NCBI GenBank assembly: GCA_965215225.1
Contig: OZ244039.1
Coordinates: forward strand, 1,674,001 to 1,738,000
Source: G965215225 sp965215225
GTDB taxonomy: Bacteria > Pseudomonadota > Gammaproteobacteria > CBDBNL01 > JAAOII01
Direction: 5' to 3'
DNA: 64,000 bases
A program made the translations under genes and the position numbers. Under the pieces are notes generated by a model. That model searched no databases, had not been told where the DNA came from, and saw nothing but the letters and a program-made list of their open reading frames with translations. Numbering within the stretch: the stretch's first letter is position 1; the number at the start of each line of letters is the position of its first letter. Of this stretch, positions 45,527 through 54,596 are shown piece after piece.

Positions 45527-45775
45527 ATGCCTTCAATTGAAATAAAAGAACACGAAACCTTTGATTATGCACTGCGCCGTTTCAAACGCCAGTGTGACCG
45601 AGCAGGTGTCCTCATGGAAGCAAGACGAAGAGAATTCTATGAGAAACCTACTTGGGTAAGAAAACGGAAAAAACGCACCGCCATACGCAATGCGCGCCGT
45701 CGCAATCGGCTTAATGCGCCTCGCTATATGGCAAGGCAAGCCAGTTCGGCTATTCCAATTCTACCTTTCAAATAG
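45527..45775 (+). CDS. rpsU: 30S ribosomal protein S21 (bS21)
   Basis: 82 residues from ATG 45527 ([20 protein letters not shown]). The frame opens at 45479 but the family start is clear. [20 protein letters not shown] and the Arg/Lys-rich [13 protein letters not shown] are the S21 core. The tail after [11 protein letters not shown] extends about ten residues beyond the usual ~71. It helps initiation on the 30S. The next gene, yqeY, starts 2 bp later; dnaG and rpoD, the usual further neighbours, are not here. Confidence 0.95.
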   Translation: MPSIEIKEHETFDYALRRFKRQCDRAGVLMEARRREFYEKPTWVRKRKKRTAIRNARRRNRLNAPRYMARQASSAIPILPFK

Positions 45776-45777
45776 CT

Positions 45778-46230
45778 ATGCCAAGGCCGCGCGCCCGAGT
45801 TCAAGAACAGGTGCGACAAGCTATGAGAGCAAGAGATAAGCAAAGGCTGACCGCTCTGCGCACTCTTGATGCCGCTATCCTAAAATATGAGGTGGATAAG
45901 CGCCAAGAAATCAGCGAGGAAGACTTTATGCTCCTGCTCAACCAGCTGCGCAAACAACGCAATGAGGCGATGGAGCAATATAAAAATGCGAATCGTAATG
46001 ATCTCTATGAACAAGAACTCTTTGAAAAGAATATCATTGAAGAGTTTCTACCAGAACAACTTAGTAATACAGAAATAGAAGAGCTGGTCTCCGCAGCCAT
46101 AGATGAGAGTGGTGCACAAGAGATTAAGCAGATGGGAATGGTAATGGCAAGGCTAAAGACCACTCTGATGGGGAGAGCAAATATGGCCGAGGTCAGTTCC
46201 TTGGTGCGCCAAAAGCTAAGCTCTAAATAG
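45778..46230 (+). CDS. yqeY: GatB/YqeY domain protein
   Basis: 150 residues. The all-helical fold begins VREQVRQAMRARDKQRLTALR (read from the N-terminus) and contains LRKQRNEAMEQYKNANR, ILEEFLPEQLS-like IIEEFLPEQLS and the C-terminal QMGMVMARLKTTLMGRANMAEVS. The domain is shared with the tail of GatB and thought to bind tRNA; the cellular role is unclear. Its last ~40 bp and downstream flank are repeated twice more. Confidence 0.92.
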   Translation: MPRPRARVQEQVRQAMRARDKQRLTALRTLDAAILKYEVDKRQEISEEDFMLLLNQLRKQRNEAMEQYKNANRNDLYEQELFEKNIIEEFLPEQLSNTEIEELVSAAIDESGAQEIKQMGMVMARLKTTLMGRANMAEVSSLVRQKLSSK

Positions 46231-46880
46231 TCGCTAAGTAGTCGTTCTTGGACGACAGGACGAGCGAAAAGCTCGGGCTGTTTGGCTGCTTGCCTCCTTA
46301 ATATGCTCCTTAGTACCCTCGCCAATCCCCTCGTCTGTCGAATCCTATAGATCTATCTATAACAACAAAAGTCTCAAAGATCTTCTAAGGCCTATATCCC
46401 TTTATGCCCACAGAGGTCAGTTCTTTGGTGCGCCAAAAGCTAAGATCTAAATAGTCGCTAAGTAGTCGCTTTTGGACGATAGAATGAACGAAAAGCTTGG
46501 GCTGTTTGGCTGCTTGTCTCCTTAATATGCTCCTTTAATATTCGCCCTTAATACCCTCGCCAATCCCCTCGTCCGTCGAATCCTATAGATCTATCTATAA
46601 CAACAAAAGTCTCAAAGATCTTCTAAGGCCTATATCCCTTTATGCCCACAGAGGTCAGTTCTTTGGTGCGCCAAAAGCTAAGATCTAAATAGTCGCTAAG
46701 TAGTCGTTCTTGGACGACAGGACGAGCGAGAAGCTCGGGCTGTTTGGTTGCTTGCCTCCTTAATATGCTCCTTTAATATTCGCCCTTAATATTCTCCTTA
46801 ATACCCTCGTCCGTCGAATCCTATAGATCTGTCTATAACAGCAAAAGAGGCAAAGATCTTCTAAAATCTTATAGTCTCTC
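46189..46880 (+). repeat. Tandem copies of the yqeY 3' end and its terminator region
   Basis: The stretch from GAGGTCAGTTC, 14 codons before the yqeY stop, recurs at 46413 and 46651 (periods 224 and 238 bp). Each copy holds the TTGGTGCGCCAAAAGCTAAG codons, the stop, and hairpins such as CGAGCGAAAAGCTCG. The last copy trails into A/T-rich sequence. The copies have no start, so they code for nothing. Confidence 0.85.
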
Positions 46881-46914
46881 TTATAGTCTCCTATATCTTC
46901 TTATGTCCGCTAGT

Positions 46915-47284
46915 GTCTCAATAGCTGCCACTCTCTTTCAACTTGCTCAGAAGACAATCCCTCAGGTGAGCTAGCCAGACGATCTAGTAGCTGATTGAGA
47001 AATTTCATATCCCCAGCATAGCCTTGTAATTGAGCCCGTAAGGGTATATCCAGTTCCAAGCCTAGCTTCTCTTATGCCTGTTAGTGTATGCCCGCTAATG
47101 TCTCAATAGCTGCCACTCTCTTTCAACCTGCTCAGAAGACAATCTCTCAGGTGAGCTAGCCAGACGATCCAGTAGCTGATTAAGAAATTTCATATCCCCA
47201 GCATAGCCTTGTAATTGAGCCCGTAAGGGTATATCCAGTTCCAAGCCTAGCTTCTCTTATGCCTGTTAGTGTATGCCCGCTAAT
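46915..47284 (-). repeat. Two tandem copies of the hda 3' end
   Basis: The last ~165 bp of hda with its stop codon recur twice downstream with an exact 185-bp period (GTCTCAATAGCTGCC at 46915, 47100 and 47285). The copies are nearly identical to the gene, with a couple of substitutions in the outermost. Each joins to a TATGCCTGTTAGTGTATGCC junction and lacks a start. Confidence 0.9.
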
Positions 47285-47975
47285 GTCTCAATAGCTGCCA
47301 CTCTCTTTCAACCTGCTCAGAAGACAATCTCTCAGGTGAGCTAGCCAGACGATCCAGTAGCTGATTAAGAAATTTCATATCCCCAGCATAGCCTTGTAAT
47401 TGAGCCCGTAAGGGTATATCCAGTTCCAAGCCTAGCTTCTCTGCCTGCATACTAATGAATTCTTTTAGCCTATCCTCATCAAGAGAGTGAATGTGAAAAA
47501 CATAGAAGGAGGTCAGCCTGGTTATTAAATCATCCGAAATACAATATAGCTCTCTTGGCGGCCTGGTGGCGCTCAACAACAAGGGAATATCCTCATCACA
47601 GGCGCGCCTTAACAAATAGAGCAACTCCTCTTCCCTCTCCATATCGCCCAATAGACTATGAACATTATCAAAAACCAATACCGCTGGTCTGCTATCCAGC
47701 AGGTCGCCGCTAAGTGGTTGTTCGCCATTGAAATACAAAGGACGAATACCCTCCTGTTGCCAATAGGCGCAATAGGCTCTTAATAAATGGCTCTTACCAC
47801 AACCCTCCTCAGCCCAGCAATAGATGGAATGGTCATAGCCCTGTTCAAAGGGATGAAGGGTCTGCATCAAATTGACCAATGGGCGATTGTTGCCGGCAAT
47901 ATAGTTATTGAAGGTCTGAGAGATATCCGCTTCAATATCCAGTAGTAGCTGCTTAGGAAATTTATTGGATCTCAT
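47280..47975 (-). CDS. hda: DnaA regulatory inactivator Hda
   Basis: 231 residues of the DnaA-related AAA+ fold. The clamp-binding start KQLLLDI (QLLLD) near residue 9, P-loop WAEEGCGKSHLLRAY (about 58), VLVFDNVHSL at Walker B, SATRPPREL sensor I and LITRLTSFYVFHI box VII are seen. Hda with the beta clamp stimulates ATP hydrolysis by DnaA and so limits initiation. Its start overlaps a small ORF that follows surA. Confidence 0.9.
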   Translation of the reverse strand: MRSNKFPKQLLLDIEADISQTFNNYIAGNNRPLVNLMQTLHPFEQGYDHSIYCWAEEGCGKSHLLRAYCAYWQQEGIRPLYFNGEQPLSGDLLDSRPAVLVFDNVHSLLGDMEREEELLYLLRRACDEDIPLLLSATRPPRELYCISDDLITRLTSFYVFHIHSLDEDRLKEFISMQAEKLGLELDIPLRAQLQGYAGDMKFLNQLLDRLASSPERLSSEQVEREWQLLRH

Positions 47976-48159
47976 CTGGTTGGGCTGTTGTTTTGTTATT
48001 ATTGGTGGTATTTATTATAGTGGGCTCTAATGTAGCATATGACAATGCCAACTTGCCAAAAGAGGCGCCGAGCATTTCTATGATAATCGCTACCATTGCT
48101 TCATTCCTGATCTGGTGGGATTCACGAAAATAACAGAACTGCCCGAACGCCAAAATCAT
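47962..48159 (-). CDS. Small ORF of 65 residues between surA and hda
   Basis: It starts 5 bp after the surA stop and overlaps hda by 14 bp, so packing favours a real gene. The middle has a mildly hydrophobic segment (AMVAIIIEMLGASFGKLAL), the C-terminus is Asn/Thr-rich. I recognise no family. It may be the remains of a larger membrane protein gene. Confidence 0.35.
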   Translation of the reverse strand: MILAFGQFCYFRESHQIRNEAMVAIIIEMLGASFGKLALSYATLEPTIINTTNNNKTTAQPDEIQ

Positions 48160-48164
48160 TATAC

Positions 48165-49394
48165 TTAATCCAATGGCAAATAATTAACATATGCCTGACT
48201 AAGAATATCATTCAACCAAAAAGGTAGGCTTTGGGTTAGCTTTCTGTTTGCTAAGGCTCTATAGGCTTGCTCGCGCAAAAGATCAATGGTTATATCTCGC
48301 TCTCTTTTGTCTTCAACAAGAATAATATACCAGCCATTCTCCAACAGAAAAGGAGCAGAGAACTTGCCAACTCCTAACTCAACTACCTGAGCCCTCACTT
48401 GAGGCGGTAAGACATCAAGGCTGACCCAATCAAGACCATAATTAGTAAGCAGGTTGTTGGTATCAGAATAGGTCTGCGCTAATTCACGGAAATCCCTACC
48501 ATCGAGCAGTAGGTCATAAACACTATCAACACGCACCTTCAGCTGGGCCTCAGTATAAAGGACATTCCTCAATAATGGGATACTTGCCAATCTATATTCG
48601 GTGCGATACTGGGTTGTTGGATAGGAGATAGCCATTGCTTTCACAATATGCCAAGAAGTGCCAGAACGAAAATAACGAACATCTCCTGTTTCCATCAAAG
48701 GCACCTCACGGATAAAGAGTTCCGGCAGCTCGCCCATGCCCCTATAGGCTAAATCATTGGTTCGAATATTTACAAAGGATAATGAGGCTATCTCACTTTT
48801 AATCCTGGTGCGATTGTTAATATTGCTAAGCTGCCCAACTAGGGCTTCAATCTCTGGTTGTGAAGCTTCTTCTGTTGGAATAAGAAGATGGACTAGGTCA
48901 TAGTGAGTGCTAAGGAGGAGACGAGGCAGGTTGTCCAACAGAAAGTCATCAACCTCGTCCTCATTGATGCGAATATAGGTGCGTAGTTGCTGTTGTTGAA
49001 GACGGCTCAACAGCAAGGAGTTATAGATTTCTTGCCGCCACTCAGCATAGCTGATGTCGCGCGCCAAGAGTTCTTGCTCATACTCCTCAGGGGTCATACT
49101 ATTCTGGGCTAAGACGGCCTGAATATATTCCTCTTCTTCCTCTGGACTCACATAGATGTTGAGTCGCTTTGCTAGATCTAGCTGAACCCTTTCTAATACC
49201 ATGGCTTCTAATAGTTCGGTGCGATTAAGAGGATTATTCTGCAGGCGGGCAAGTCGCTCTGCCCGGTTAAGTTCCGACTGCAATATTACATCTTCATTAA
49301 CTATAACCACGACTCTGTCCAAATCGGTTGCGGCTATTGTCAAGCTCGTCAGGCTTAACAACAGACAGCAAATCAGTCTAATAGGGTTCTTCAT
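48165..49394 (-). CDS. surA: Periplasmic chaperone and peptidyl-prolyl isomerase
   Basis: 409 residues from ATG 49394 (MKNPIRLICCLLLSLTSLTIA, signal peptide); an ATG three codons earlier is also possible. The N-terminal SurA domain (DRVVVIVNEDVILQSELNRAE) is followed by two parvulin-like domains (YDLVHLLIPTE and TEYRLASIPLL) with LGVGKFSAPFLLENGWYIILV near the end. The parvulin parts are shorter and more diverged than in E. coli. It escorts barrels including LptD to the Bam machine, and its start overlaps the lptD 3' end. Confidence 0.9.
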   Translation of the reverse strand: MKNPIRLICCLLLSLTSLTIAATDLDRVVVIVNEDVILQSELNRAERLARLQNNPLNRTELLEAMVLERVQLDLAKRLNIYVSPEEEEEYIQAVLAQNSMTPEEYEQELLARDISYAEWRQEIYNSLLLSRLQQQQLRTYIRINEDEVDDFLLDNLPRLLLSTHYDLVHLLIPTEEASQPEIEALVGQLSNINNRTRIKSEIASLSFVNIRTNDLAYRGMGELPELFIREVPLMETGDVRYFRSGTSWHIVKAMAISYPTTQYRTEYRLASIPLLRNVLYTEAQLKVRVDSVYDLLLDGRDFRELAQTYSDTNNLLTNYGLDWVSLDVLPPQVRAQVVELGVGKFSAPFLLENGWYIILVEDKRERDITIDLLREQAYRALANRKLTQSLPFWLNDILSQAYVNYLPLD

Positions 49395-51636
49395 AAGCAC
49401 CATAGATATTCTCTATTCTACTCGCTAAAAAGTTATGGCCGACCTGCCCGCCGCCTAGGGGCTTTAGGAAAAACTGAAGGGCAATGCCTCTTTCTCTCTC
49501 TTCACTTTCTTCTCTTCCTTCTCTTACCTCCCCTTCCCTCTGTCTTGTTGAATCCCTTAGCCTTTCATAAGCACCGAAGTGGGTTCTAATACAGCAGTTC
49601 TCATAGCTAAAACCACTTAATGCTATGGGAGTTCTTTCTGCTTCTATATCATAATGCACCTCGCCAAATAAAGACCAGCGCGGGCGCAGCTGCCAAGCAA
49701 AATGACCCGCCAGCTGCCTTCTCATTGAATTAAGATGAATGTCTTCATAATAGGACAGAGTCCAACCGCTATTCTTCTTGCTAGTGTATTTAAGCGCCAA
49801 TCCCTGTTGCACCAGCTGCTCTTCGTCATGAGCCAGACTCCATTCCAAATAGCCTCTCTCAGTTAGTCGCCAGGACATATCCACTAGCCAGGGGGATCTG
49901 TCGTCAGCAGCTAGGGTCTCGTTGAACAAGAACAGCTCTTGCGGATTCCTATAGCGAGCCTGCCCCAATCTCATGCGATAGACTTGCTCCCCTTCAAGAT
50001 TAATAATGTATCCTTCCAATCCTAAACTAAGCCGATCCGCATTGGCAAATCTGTCATTGCCGCTAAACTGAGTTGAACTAAATAGCATATCATAACTAGG
50101 TCTATTCAAGGAAGTATCAAAGACTGGCAGATGATCCTGGCGAAGACCATCAGCCCATAGGGCATAAAGACGCGGCTGAAAAATAAGCTGGCATGGACAC
50201 CAGCCGTTGATAAAACGAGAAAATTCCAACCCTCCATCAAGATATAGATTACGCAAACTATAGTCTAGGGTCTGATTGTCAAGGCTATAGTAGTTAGTAT
50301 GCAAATTCCCGCCACTATGGAGAAACCCCCAGTCGAAATAGTTGTCCCAACCAAAACCAAGAGTATTATGCAGCCTGCCATTATCGCCTTCATAATAGAA
50401 GGGTGCCTCTGCCTGACCATCAAACAGAATATACTCAGCGTCATTGTAAAAATAGGTCCCTTGCCAAACTGGACTGAAGTAAGAGAAGCTTGTGAAGGGA
50501 AGCTGTTTATAAGGGCGAGTTCCTTGTTCATCCAACAGCTGATAGTCCCTTAAGCCAAAAGTCCATTCCAGCTGTGGCGACCCATAGGCTATATGGAAAC
50601 GGCGCGGCAAAGCAACATCATCCTCCACAGCAAAAAAGTGAGGCAAGTCCTCGACATAATCAAAATCACCTAGCCTAGTAAACAGTAAGTCTCCCGACCA
50701 GCCATGTATCAGGTTTGACGAGAACTCAAGGTGTTGCGCGCTACGCTTCTCGCCCAATAATTCATCATAGGGCAAATAGCCAAAACCCAATTCGCCCTCA
50801 CCGAAAGAAGCTAACCAGCGAAATTCTTGCTCCAACAAGAAGCCACGCCGTTGAATAAGGTGGAGATAAGAAGTGGTATCCATCTGGGGTGCTAAATTAA
50901 AATAGATAGGTTGGCTATAGGTGAAGCCGTTAGTCTGGTCAATGGCAAAATAGGGATAGAGTAATCCCGACTGGCGTTGATTGCCTAAGGGAAAAGCTAG
51001 ATAGGGCAAATATAAGAATGGGACTCTGCCAGCCACCAAGCGGATATTGCGAGCATTGCCCTGCATGGTCGCTAGGTTCAAGCTGAGCTCCTCGGCCCTC
51101 ATATGCCAGGTTTCTTCTTGGGGGTCACAAAAACTAAATCTTGCTCCTTCCAGTTCAATCAGGCTCTGATGGCGGGATAGGCTGTCGGCTTGTCCCCAAG
51201 CATGTAATTCTGGCAAGCTAAAACGGGTGGTGCCTAAGGTCAGCTCATCTTTCTTACCAAGATAAAAAACTCTATCTGTTTCCGCTATGAGAGAAGGCGA
51301 ATCCAATCTGGCTGGGCCAATCAGCTCAATCCTGCCCTCTGGTTTAGAATAAAGCGCTTCCTCACCTCTCAATAAAAGTTGGTCGGCAACTATTTCTACA
51401 TTGCCTTTCAGTTGGAGGGTCTCATTTTGGTGGCTGATCTGCTGAACACGGATACGCAATCCTTCCTCTACTACTGGCACCTCGGCCGCTAGATAACCGC
51501 CATGACAATATGGCTTCTCTGGGTCAAACAGGTCCTCAGTCCAGCCAGGCGGCAATTCATCAGCCCAAAGAGAAAATGGCAATGGAAGGAAAGCAAGAAG
51601 AAGAGGAAGTCTTTTTATCCTTTTCATCCTCTTCAT
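49378..51636 (-). CDS. lptD: LPS-assembly outer-membrane protein LptD
   Basis: 752 residues from ATG 51636 (MKRMKRIKRLPLLLAFLPLP, signal peptide). The frame reaches 51741, but that would overlap the diverging tolC start, so the later ATG is preferred. The OstA domain with IVADQLLLRGEEALYSKPEG and then LNLATMQGNA lies in residues ~60-200, and PYFAIDQTNGFTYSQPIYFN leads into a large C-terminal barrel. LptD with LptE inserts LPS in the outer leaflet. Cysteines near the N-terminus and in the barrel (WCPC, ENCC) may form the needed disulfides. It precedes surA, its own chaperone. Confidence 0.93.
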   Translation of the reverse strand: MKRMKRIKRLPLLLAFLPLPFSLWADELPPGWTEDLFDPEKPYCHGGYLAAEVPVVEEGLRIRVQQISHQNETLQLKGNVEIVADQLLLRGEEALYSKPEGRIELIGPARLDSPSLIAETDRVFYLGKKDELTLGTTRFSLPELHAWGQADSLSRHQSLIELEGARFSFCDPQEETWHMRAEELSLNLATMQGNARNIRLVAGRVPFLYLPYLAFPLGNQRQSGLLYPYFAIDQTNGFTYSQPIYFNLAPQMDTTSYLHLIQRRGFLLEQEFRWLASFGEGELGFGYLPYDELLGEKRSAQHLEFSSNLIHGWSGDLLFTRLGDFDYVEDLPHFFAVEDDVALPRRFHIAYGSPQLEWTFGLRDYQLLDEQGTRPYKQLPFTSFSYFSPVWQGTYFYNDAEYILFDGQAEAPFYYEGDNGRLHNTLGFGWDNYFDWGFLHSGGNLHTNYYSLDNQTLDYSLRNLYLDGGLEFSRFINGWCPCQLIFQPRLYALWADGLRQDHLPVFDTSLNRPSYDMLFSSTQFSGNDRFANADRLSLGLEGYIINLEGEQVYRMRLGQARYRNPQELFLFNETLAADDRSPWLVDMSWRLTERGYLEWSLAHDEEQLVQQGLALKYTSKKNSGWTLSYYEDIHLNSMRRQLAGHFAWQLRPRWSLFGEVHYDIEAERTPIALSGFSYENCCIRTHFGAYERLRDSTRQREGEVREGREESEERERGIALQFFLKPLGGGQVGHNFLASRIENIYGAYEEPY

Positions 51637-51714
51637 CACTGGAAAGATTTTATTGGTAACAACATAAAGCAGAGTCTGATAATACAAAGGTTTCTTGTTT
51701 AGGTTATAATTCCA

Positions 51715-51720
51715 ACTAAT
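51715..51720 (+). promoter_or_regulatory. Candidate tolC -10 box
   Basis: TATAAT lies 15 bp before the tolC ATG in the short divergent region with lptD. A weak TTCTTG lies 17 bp upstream. If used, the mRNA would have only a few leader bases. Confidence 0.35.
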
Positions 51721-51735
51721 TATAAATTCTCTAAA

Positions 51736-53088
51736 ATGCATAAATACCTGATACTATTCGTTCTTTCATTAACAGTTAGCCTTAGCGCTAAGGCAGAAAA
51801 GAATATCATCCAACAGCTATTTGAGGCTGCCAGCCAACATGACGACCAGCTGCAAATAGCCAAGGAACGCTTAGAAGAGACCAAAGGGCAAACGGAGGAA
51901 TCCTTTGCTAGAATGTTCCCCAGTGTCTCATTTGAGTCATCCCTCAGCAATACACATATTCATGCTTGTAATCTTGGCCCTGGCTGCCCCGACGATTCCG
52001 GCATGGCTCAAAACAGTATCTCACTAAACCAGCCTATCTATAATCCAGCATTATACCTAGGCTATCAGATAAGCCTCATCCGCAGCGAACAAATGGGCTA
52101 TGAATATGGGGCTGCCTATCTAGGCTTGTTTGATAGGCTATTAGAACAATACCTTAATATACTTGCCGAAAGCGATAGGGTCCGAACCATACAGGCTCAA
52201 AGAGATACCCTTAACCAACAGCTTAGATCCATTAATGCCAGAGTAGCGGCAGGCGTGGCTTCTCCTATCGACCTAGCTGAGATCTCCGCTAGCCTCCAAC
52301 AGGCCGAAGTGGATCTGATTCAAAGTCGTATCAACCTGCGCGTCTTTTACGAAGGCCTCAGTGAATCTACCAAATTGCCCATCAAAAATCTACCGCCTGT
52401 GAAGCGCGACCTTGAGATGCCACCCCTTGAGAACTATGATTTGGAATACTGGAAAGACTTTGCGCTCAGAGAAAACCTTAGCCTCCTAGCAGCCCGTAAG
52501 AACCTGGCGGCAGCCATAGAAGAAAGAAAACAGAGCTCGCGTAAATATTATCCAGTCGTCAATCTCTTCTCCAGCTATAGCGCCAGCGATGAAGGATTAC
52601 CCGATACCTCTTCCGACCTGACCCAAAGCCAAATAGGCGTCTCACTAAGCATCCCTCTGTATACTGGCGGGTCGCGGTCTGGTGAAGCCAAAAAAGAACG
52701 CGCCAGAATAGAACAAGCACGCCGTCAAATTAGCCTGTTAGAAACCGAAACCAAAGTGGTAATACCATCTCTGGTGCGCCTTATCAGTCAAGGGGAGAAA
52801 TTCATCGATGCCGCCCGCCAATCAATGGAAGCAGCCCAACAGTCTGTCTTGCGAACTGAAACACTTTATGGGGCAGGCACTAGAACTATCAGTGAGCTAT
52901 TGGAAGATTATGAAAGAAGGACACAAACCGAACAAGATTACTATGCTACCCTATATAGTCATATCAGAAACTATGCCAACTTCTACATTAGAACCGCTCA
53001 GCTCGAAGAGGAGCAACTAGCCCACTTCTATCAGGCTGCCGACCTAACTAACTTTGATGCAAATACCAATCCGCTTCTGAGTGAGTAG
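51736..53088 (+). CDS. tolC: TolC family outer-membrane channel
   Basis: 450 residues. A signal peptide (MHKYLILFVLSLTVSLSAKA) is followed by two long coiled-coil OEP repeats. QNSISLNQPIYNPALYLGYQ and QIGVSLSIPLYTGGSRSGEAKKE are the paired beta-barrel/hairpin motifs, and RVAAGVASPIDLAEISASLQQAE and LYGAGTRTISELLEDYERR the helical turns. It forms the trimeric exit duct of efflux pumps and type I secretion. TolC is the closest type, though smaller than the E. coli protein. No partner pump is adjacent. Confidence 0.9.
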   Translation: MHKYLILFVLSLTVSLSAKAEKNIIQQLFEAASQHDDQLQIAKERLEETKGQTEESFARMFPSVSFESSLSNTHIHACNLGPGCPDDSGMAQNSISLNQPIYNPALYLGYQISLIRSEQMGYEYGAAYLGLFDRLLEQYLNILAESDRVRTIQAQRDTLNQQLRSINARVAAGVASPIDLAEISASLQQAEVDLIQSRINLRVFYEGLSESTKLPIKNLPPVKRDLEMPPLENYDLEYWKDFALRENLSLLAARKNLAAAIEERKQSSRKYYPVVNLFSSYSASDEGLPDTSSDLTQSQIGVSLSIPLYTGGSRSGEAKKERARIEQARRQISLLETETKVVIPSLVRLISQGEKFIDAARQSMEAAQQSVLRTETLYGAGTRTISELLEDYERRTQTEQDYYATLYSHIRNYANFYIRTAQLEEEQLAHFYQAADLTNFDANTNPLLSE

Positions 53089-53099
53089 TCATATAATTG

Positions 53100-53443
53100 A
53101 GTTTAAGCATCTACAATAGTAGAAATTTTAGGGAGGCAGATTCCCATCTAAACTGCATCACCTGTCATTATAATTGATTCCGCTGAGTTGTTGAAACACC
53201 TCAGCGGTCAGCACAACGAGAACGCTGTTGTTGCTTTTTTCACTTATTTGCTGAGCTTGCAAAGACCCGCTATTGTGCTGAATCTTTTGGCTAATAGTAG
53301 AAGGACAAGGATCTAAGCGCTGAGCTATAAAGCGCGTGCTCTCCTCTCATCATTTTTTCTATCATTGTTCATTCTTTTTTTGAGATTCTTTTTACACGAA
53401 ACCTCTTTGTTGATTAGAGGTGATGCATTTATAATGTAAATTC
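53100..53443 (-). mobile_element. IS30-family relic a, internally deleted
   Basis: Reading the minus strand, GAATTTACATTATAAATGCA TCACC at the outer end matches the ends of two other relics (57176, 58993). It is followed by a start codon and a broken helix-turn-helix coding stretch, then a jump to the 3' end of an IS30-type element (AGATGGGAATCTGCCTCCC). The frame is broken. It lies between tolC and the DNA methylase at 53455. Confidence 0.65.
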
Positions 53444-53454
53444 ACGGAAAACCA

Positions 53455-54288
53455 ATGATTAAGCTAAACAATATCTATAACGAAAACTGCATAGATACAA
53501 TGAAATCTATGCCTGACGGTTTTGTGGATATGATAATAACTTCTCCTCCTTATGATGATATGAGAAGCTATGAGGGTAACAACCTAATAGAGTTTGAAAC
53601 AATTGTAACGAGCCTGTATAGAATTACAAAAGAAGGAGGCGTGGTGGTATGGGTCATAGGCGACCAAACAAAGAACTGGAACGAAAGCGGCACATCATTT
53701 AGACATGCCCTATATTTTAAGGAGGTGGGATTTAACCTGTTCGATACTATGATCTATCTAAAAAAACCAAGAGGCGCCTGTGGCAATAATCAAAGCTATT
53801 GGCAGATTTTTGAGTATATGTTTGTTTTCAGTAAAGGGAAACCGAAAACAATAAACCTAATTTGCGATAGAGAAAACAAGGATAGCAGGAAAGGAGATAA
53901 TGGCACCAAAAGACTACACAATGGCGCGCTACATAACCATAGTAGAGGAGGATATGGTAAATTCGGAAGACGAACAAATGTCTGGGAATATAGTATCGGT
54001 CGCGGCCATAGCACCAAAGATGATATTGCCTTTAAGCACCCTGCCATTTACCCAGAAAAACTAGTAGAAGACCATTTAATGTCTTGGAGTAACGAAGGGG
54101 ACATAGTCTATGACCCATTTATGGGTTCGGGGACTACTGCCAAAGTATGTAAAATCAAAAAGAGAATCTATATAGGCAGTGAAATAAATCCTCAATATGT
54201 TAAATATTCGATGGAGAGGTTGAGTGGTGAATGGAACAATAAAACAACAAAACAACAAAGCGCTTCTTTACTTTTGGGAATTACATAG
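53455..54288 (+). CDS. Orphan beta-class DNA methyltransferase
   Basis: 277 residues. The catalytic TSPPYDDMRSY (about 29) comes before the SAM-binding DPFMGSGTTAKVC (about 222), the beta-class order. KKPRGACGNNQSYWQIFEYM and FKHPAIYPEKLVEDHL are conserved in such enzymes. The modified base cannot be told (N4-cytosine or N6-adenine). No endonuclease is adjacent, and IS30 and MITE-like relics flank it, which suggests acquisition. The 3' end runs into the second MITE-like copy. Confidence 0.88.
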   Translation: MIKLNNIYNENCIDTMKSMPDGFVDMIITSPPYDDMRSYEGNNLIEFETIVTSLYRITKEGGVVVWVIGDQTKNWNESGTSFRHALYFKEVGFNLFDTMIYLKKPRGACGNNQSYWQIFEYMFVFSKGKPKTINLICDRENKDSRKGDNGTKRLHNGALHNHSRGGYGKFGRRTNVWEYSIGRGHSTKDDIAFKHPAIYPEKLVEDHLMSWSNEGDIVYDPFMGSGTTAKVCKIKKRIYIGSEINPQYVKYSMERLSGEWNNKTTKQQSASLLLGIT

Positions 54289-54490
54289 TATCTTCCACAA
54301 ATCCATAAATCCCCTTATTTTTTGCCTTCTTTTTGACGAGCGTCTGTAAAAAAAATCTGTAAAGCGGTTACTTCGCCTCCTCTATTAGCGGAAGGTCTGA
54401 CCGTAAATGGTCTCGCTTTTTATAACTTCTTTACTTCGGGGCTCTCCTTTTCATAATATTCTCTTTTGTGGAAGATTGGATATAATTCCC
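54283..54490. mobile_element. MITE-like element, copy 2
   Basis: About 208 bp, similar throughout to 43894-44109. The right end TGGAAGATTGGATATAATTC C is the inverted complement of the left end of copy 1. The left end overlaps the last codons of the methylase gene. No ORF is present. It follows another gene's stop codon, as does copy 1. The remaining 100 bp to parE hold nothing further. Confidence 0.6.
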
Positions 54491-54596
54491 TTACTTTTTT
54501 TACTTTGAAAGTTGAATTTAGCTTATTCAAGTGAAAGCAGCGAACAAAGCCCTAGCTTTGCCTCTAAGGAGAAATTAACCAATCTGGCTGGATAGG

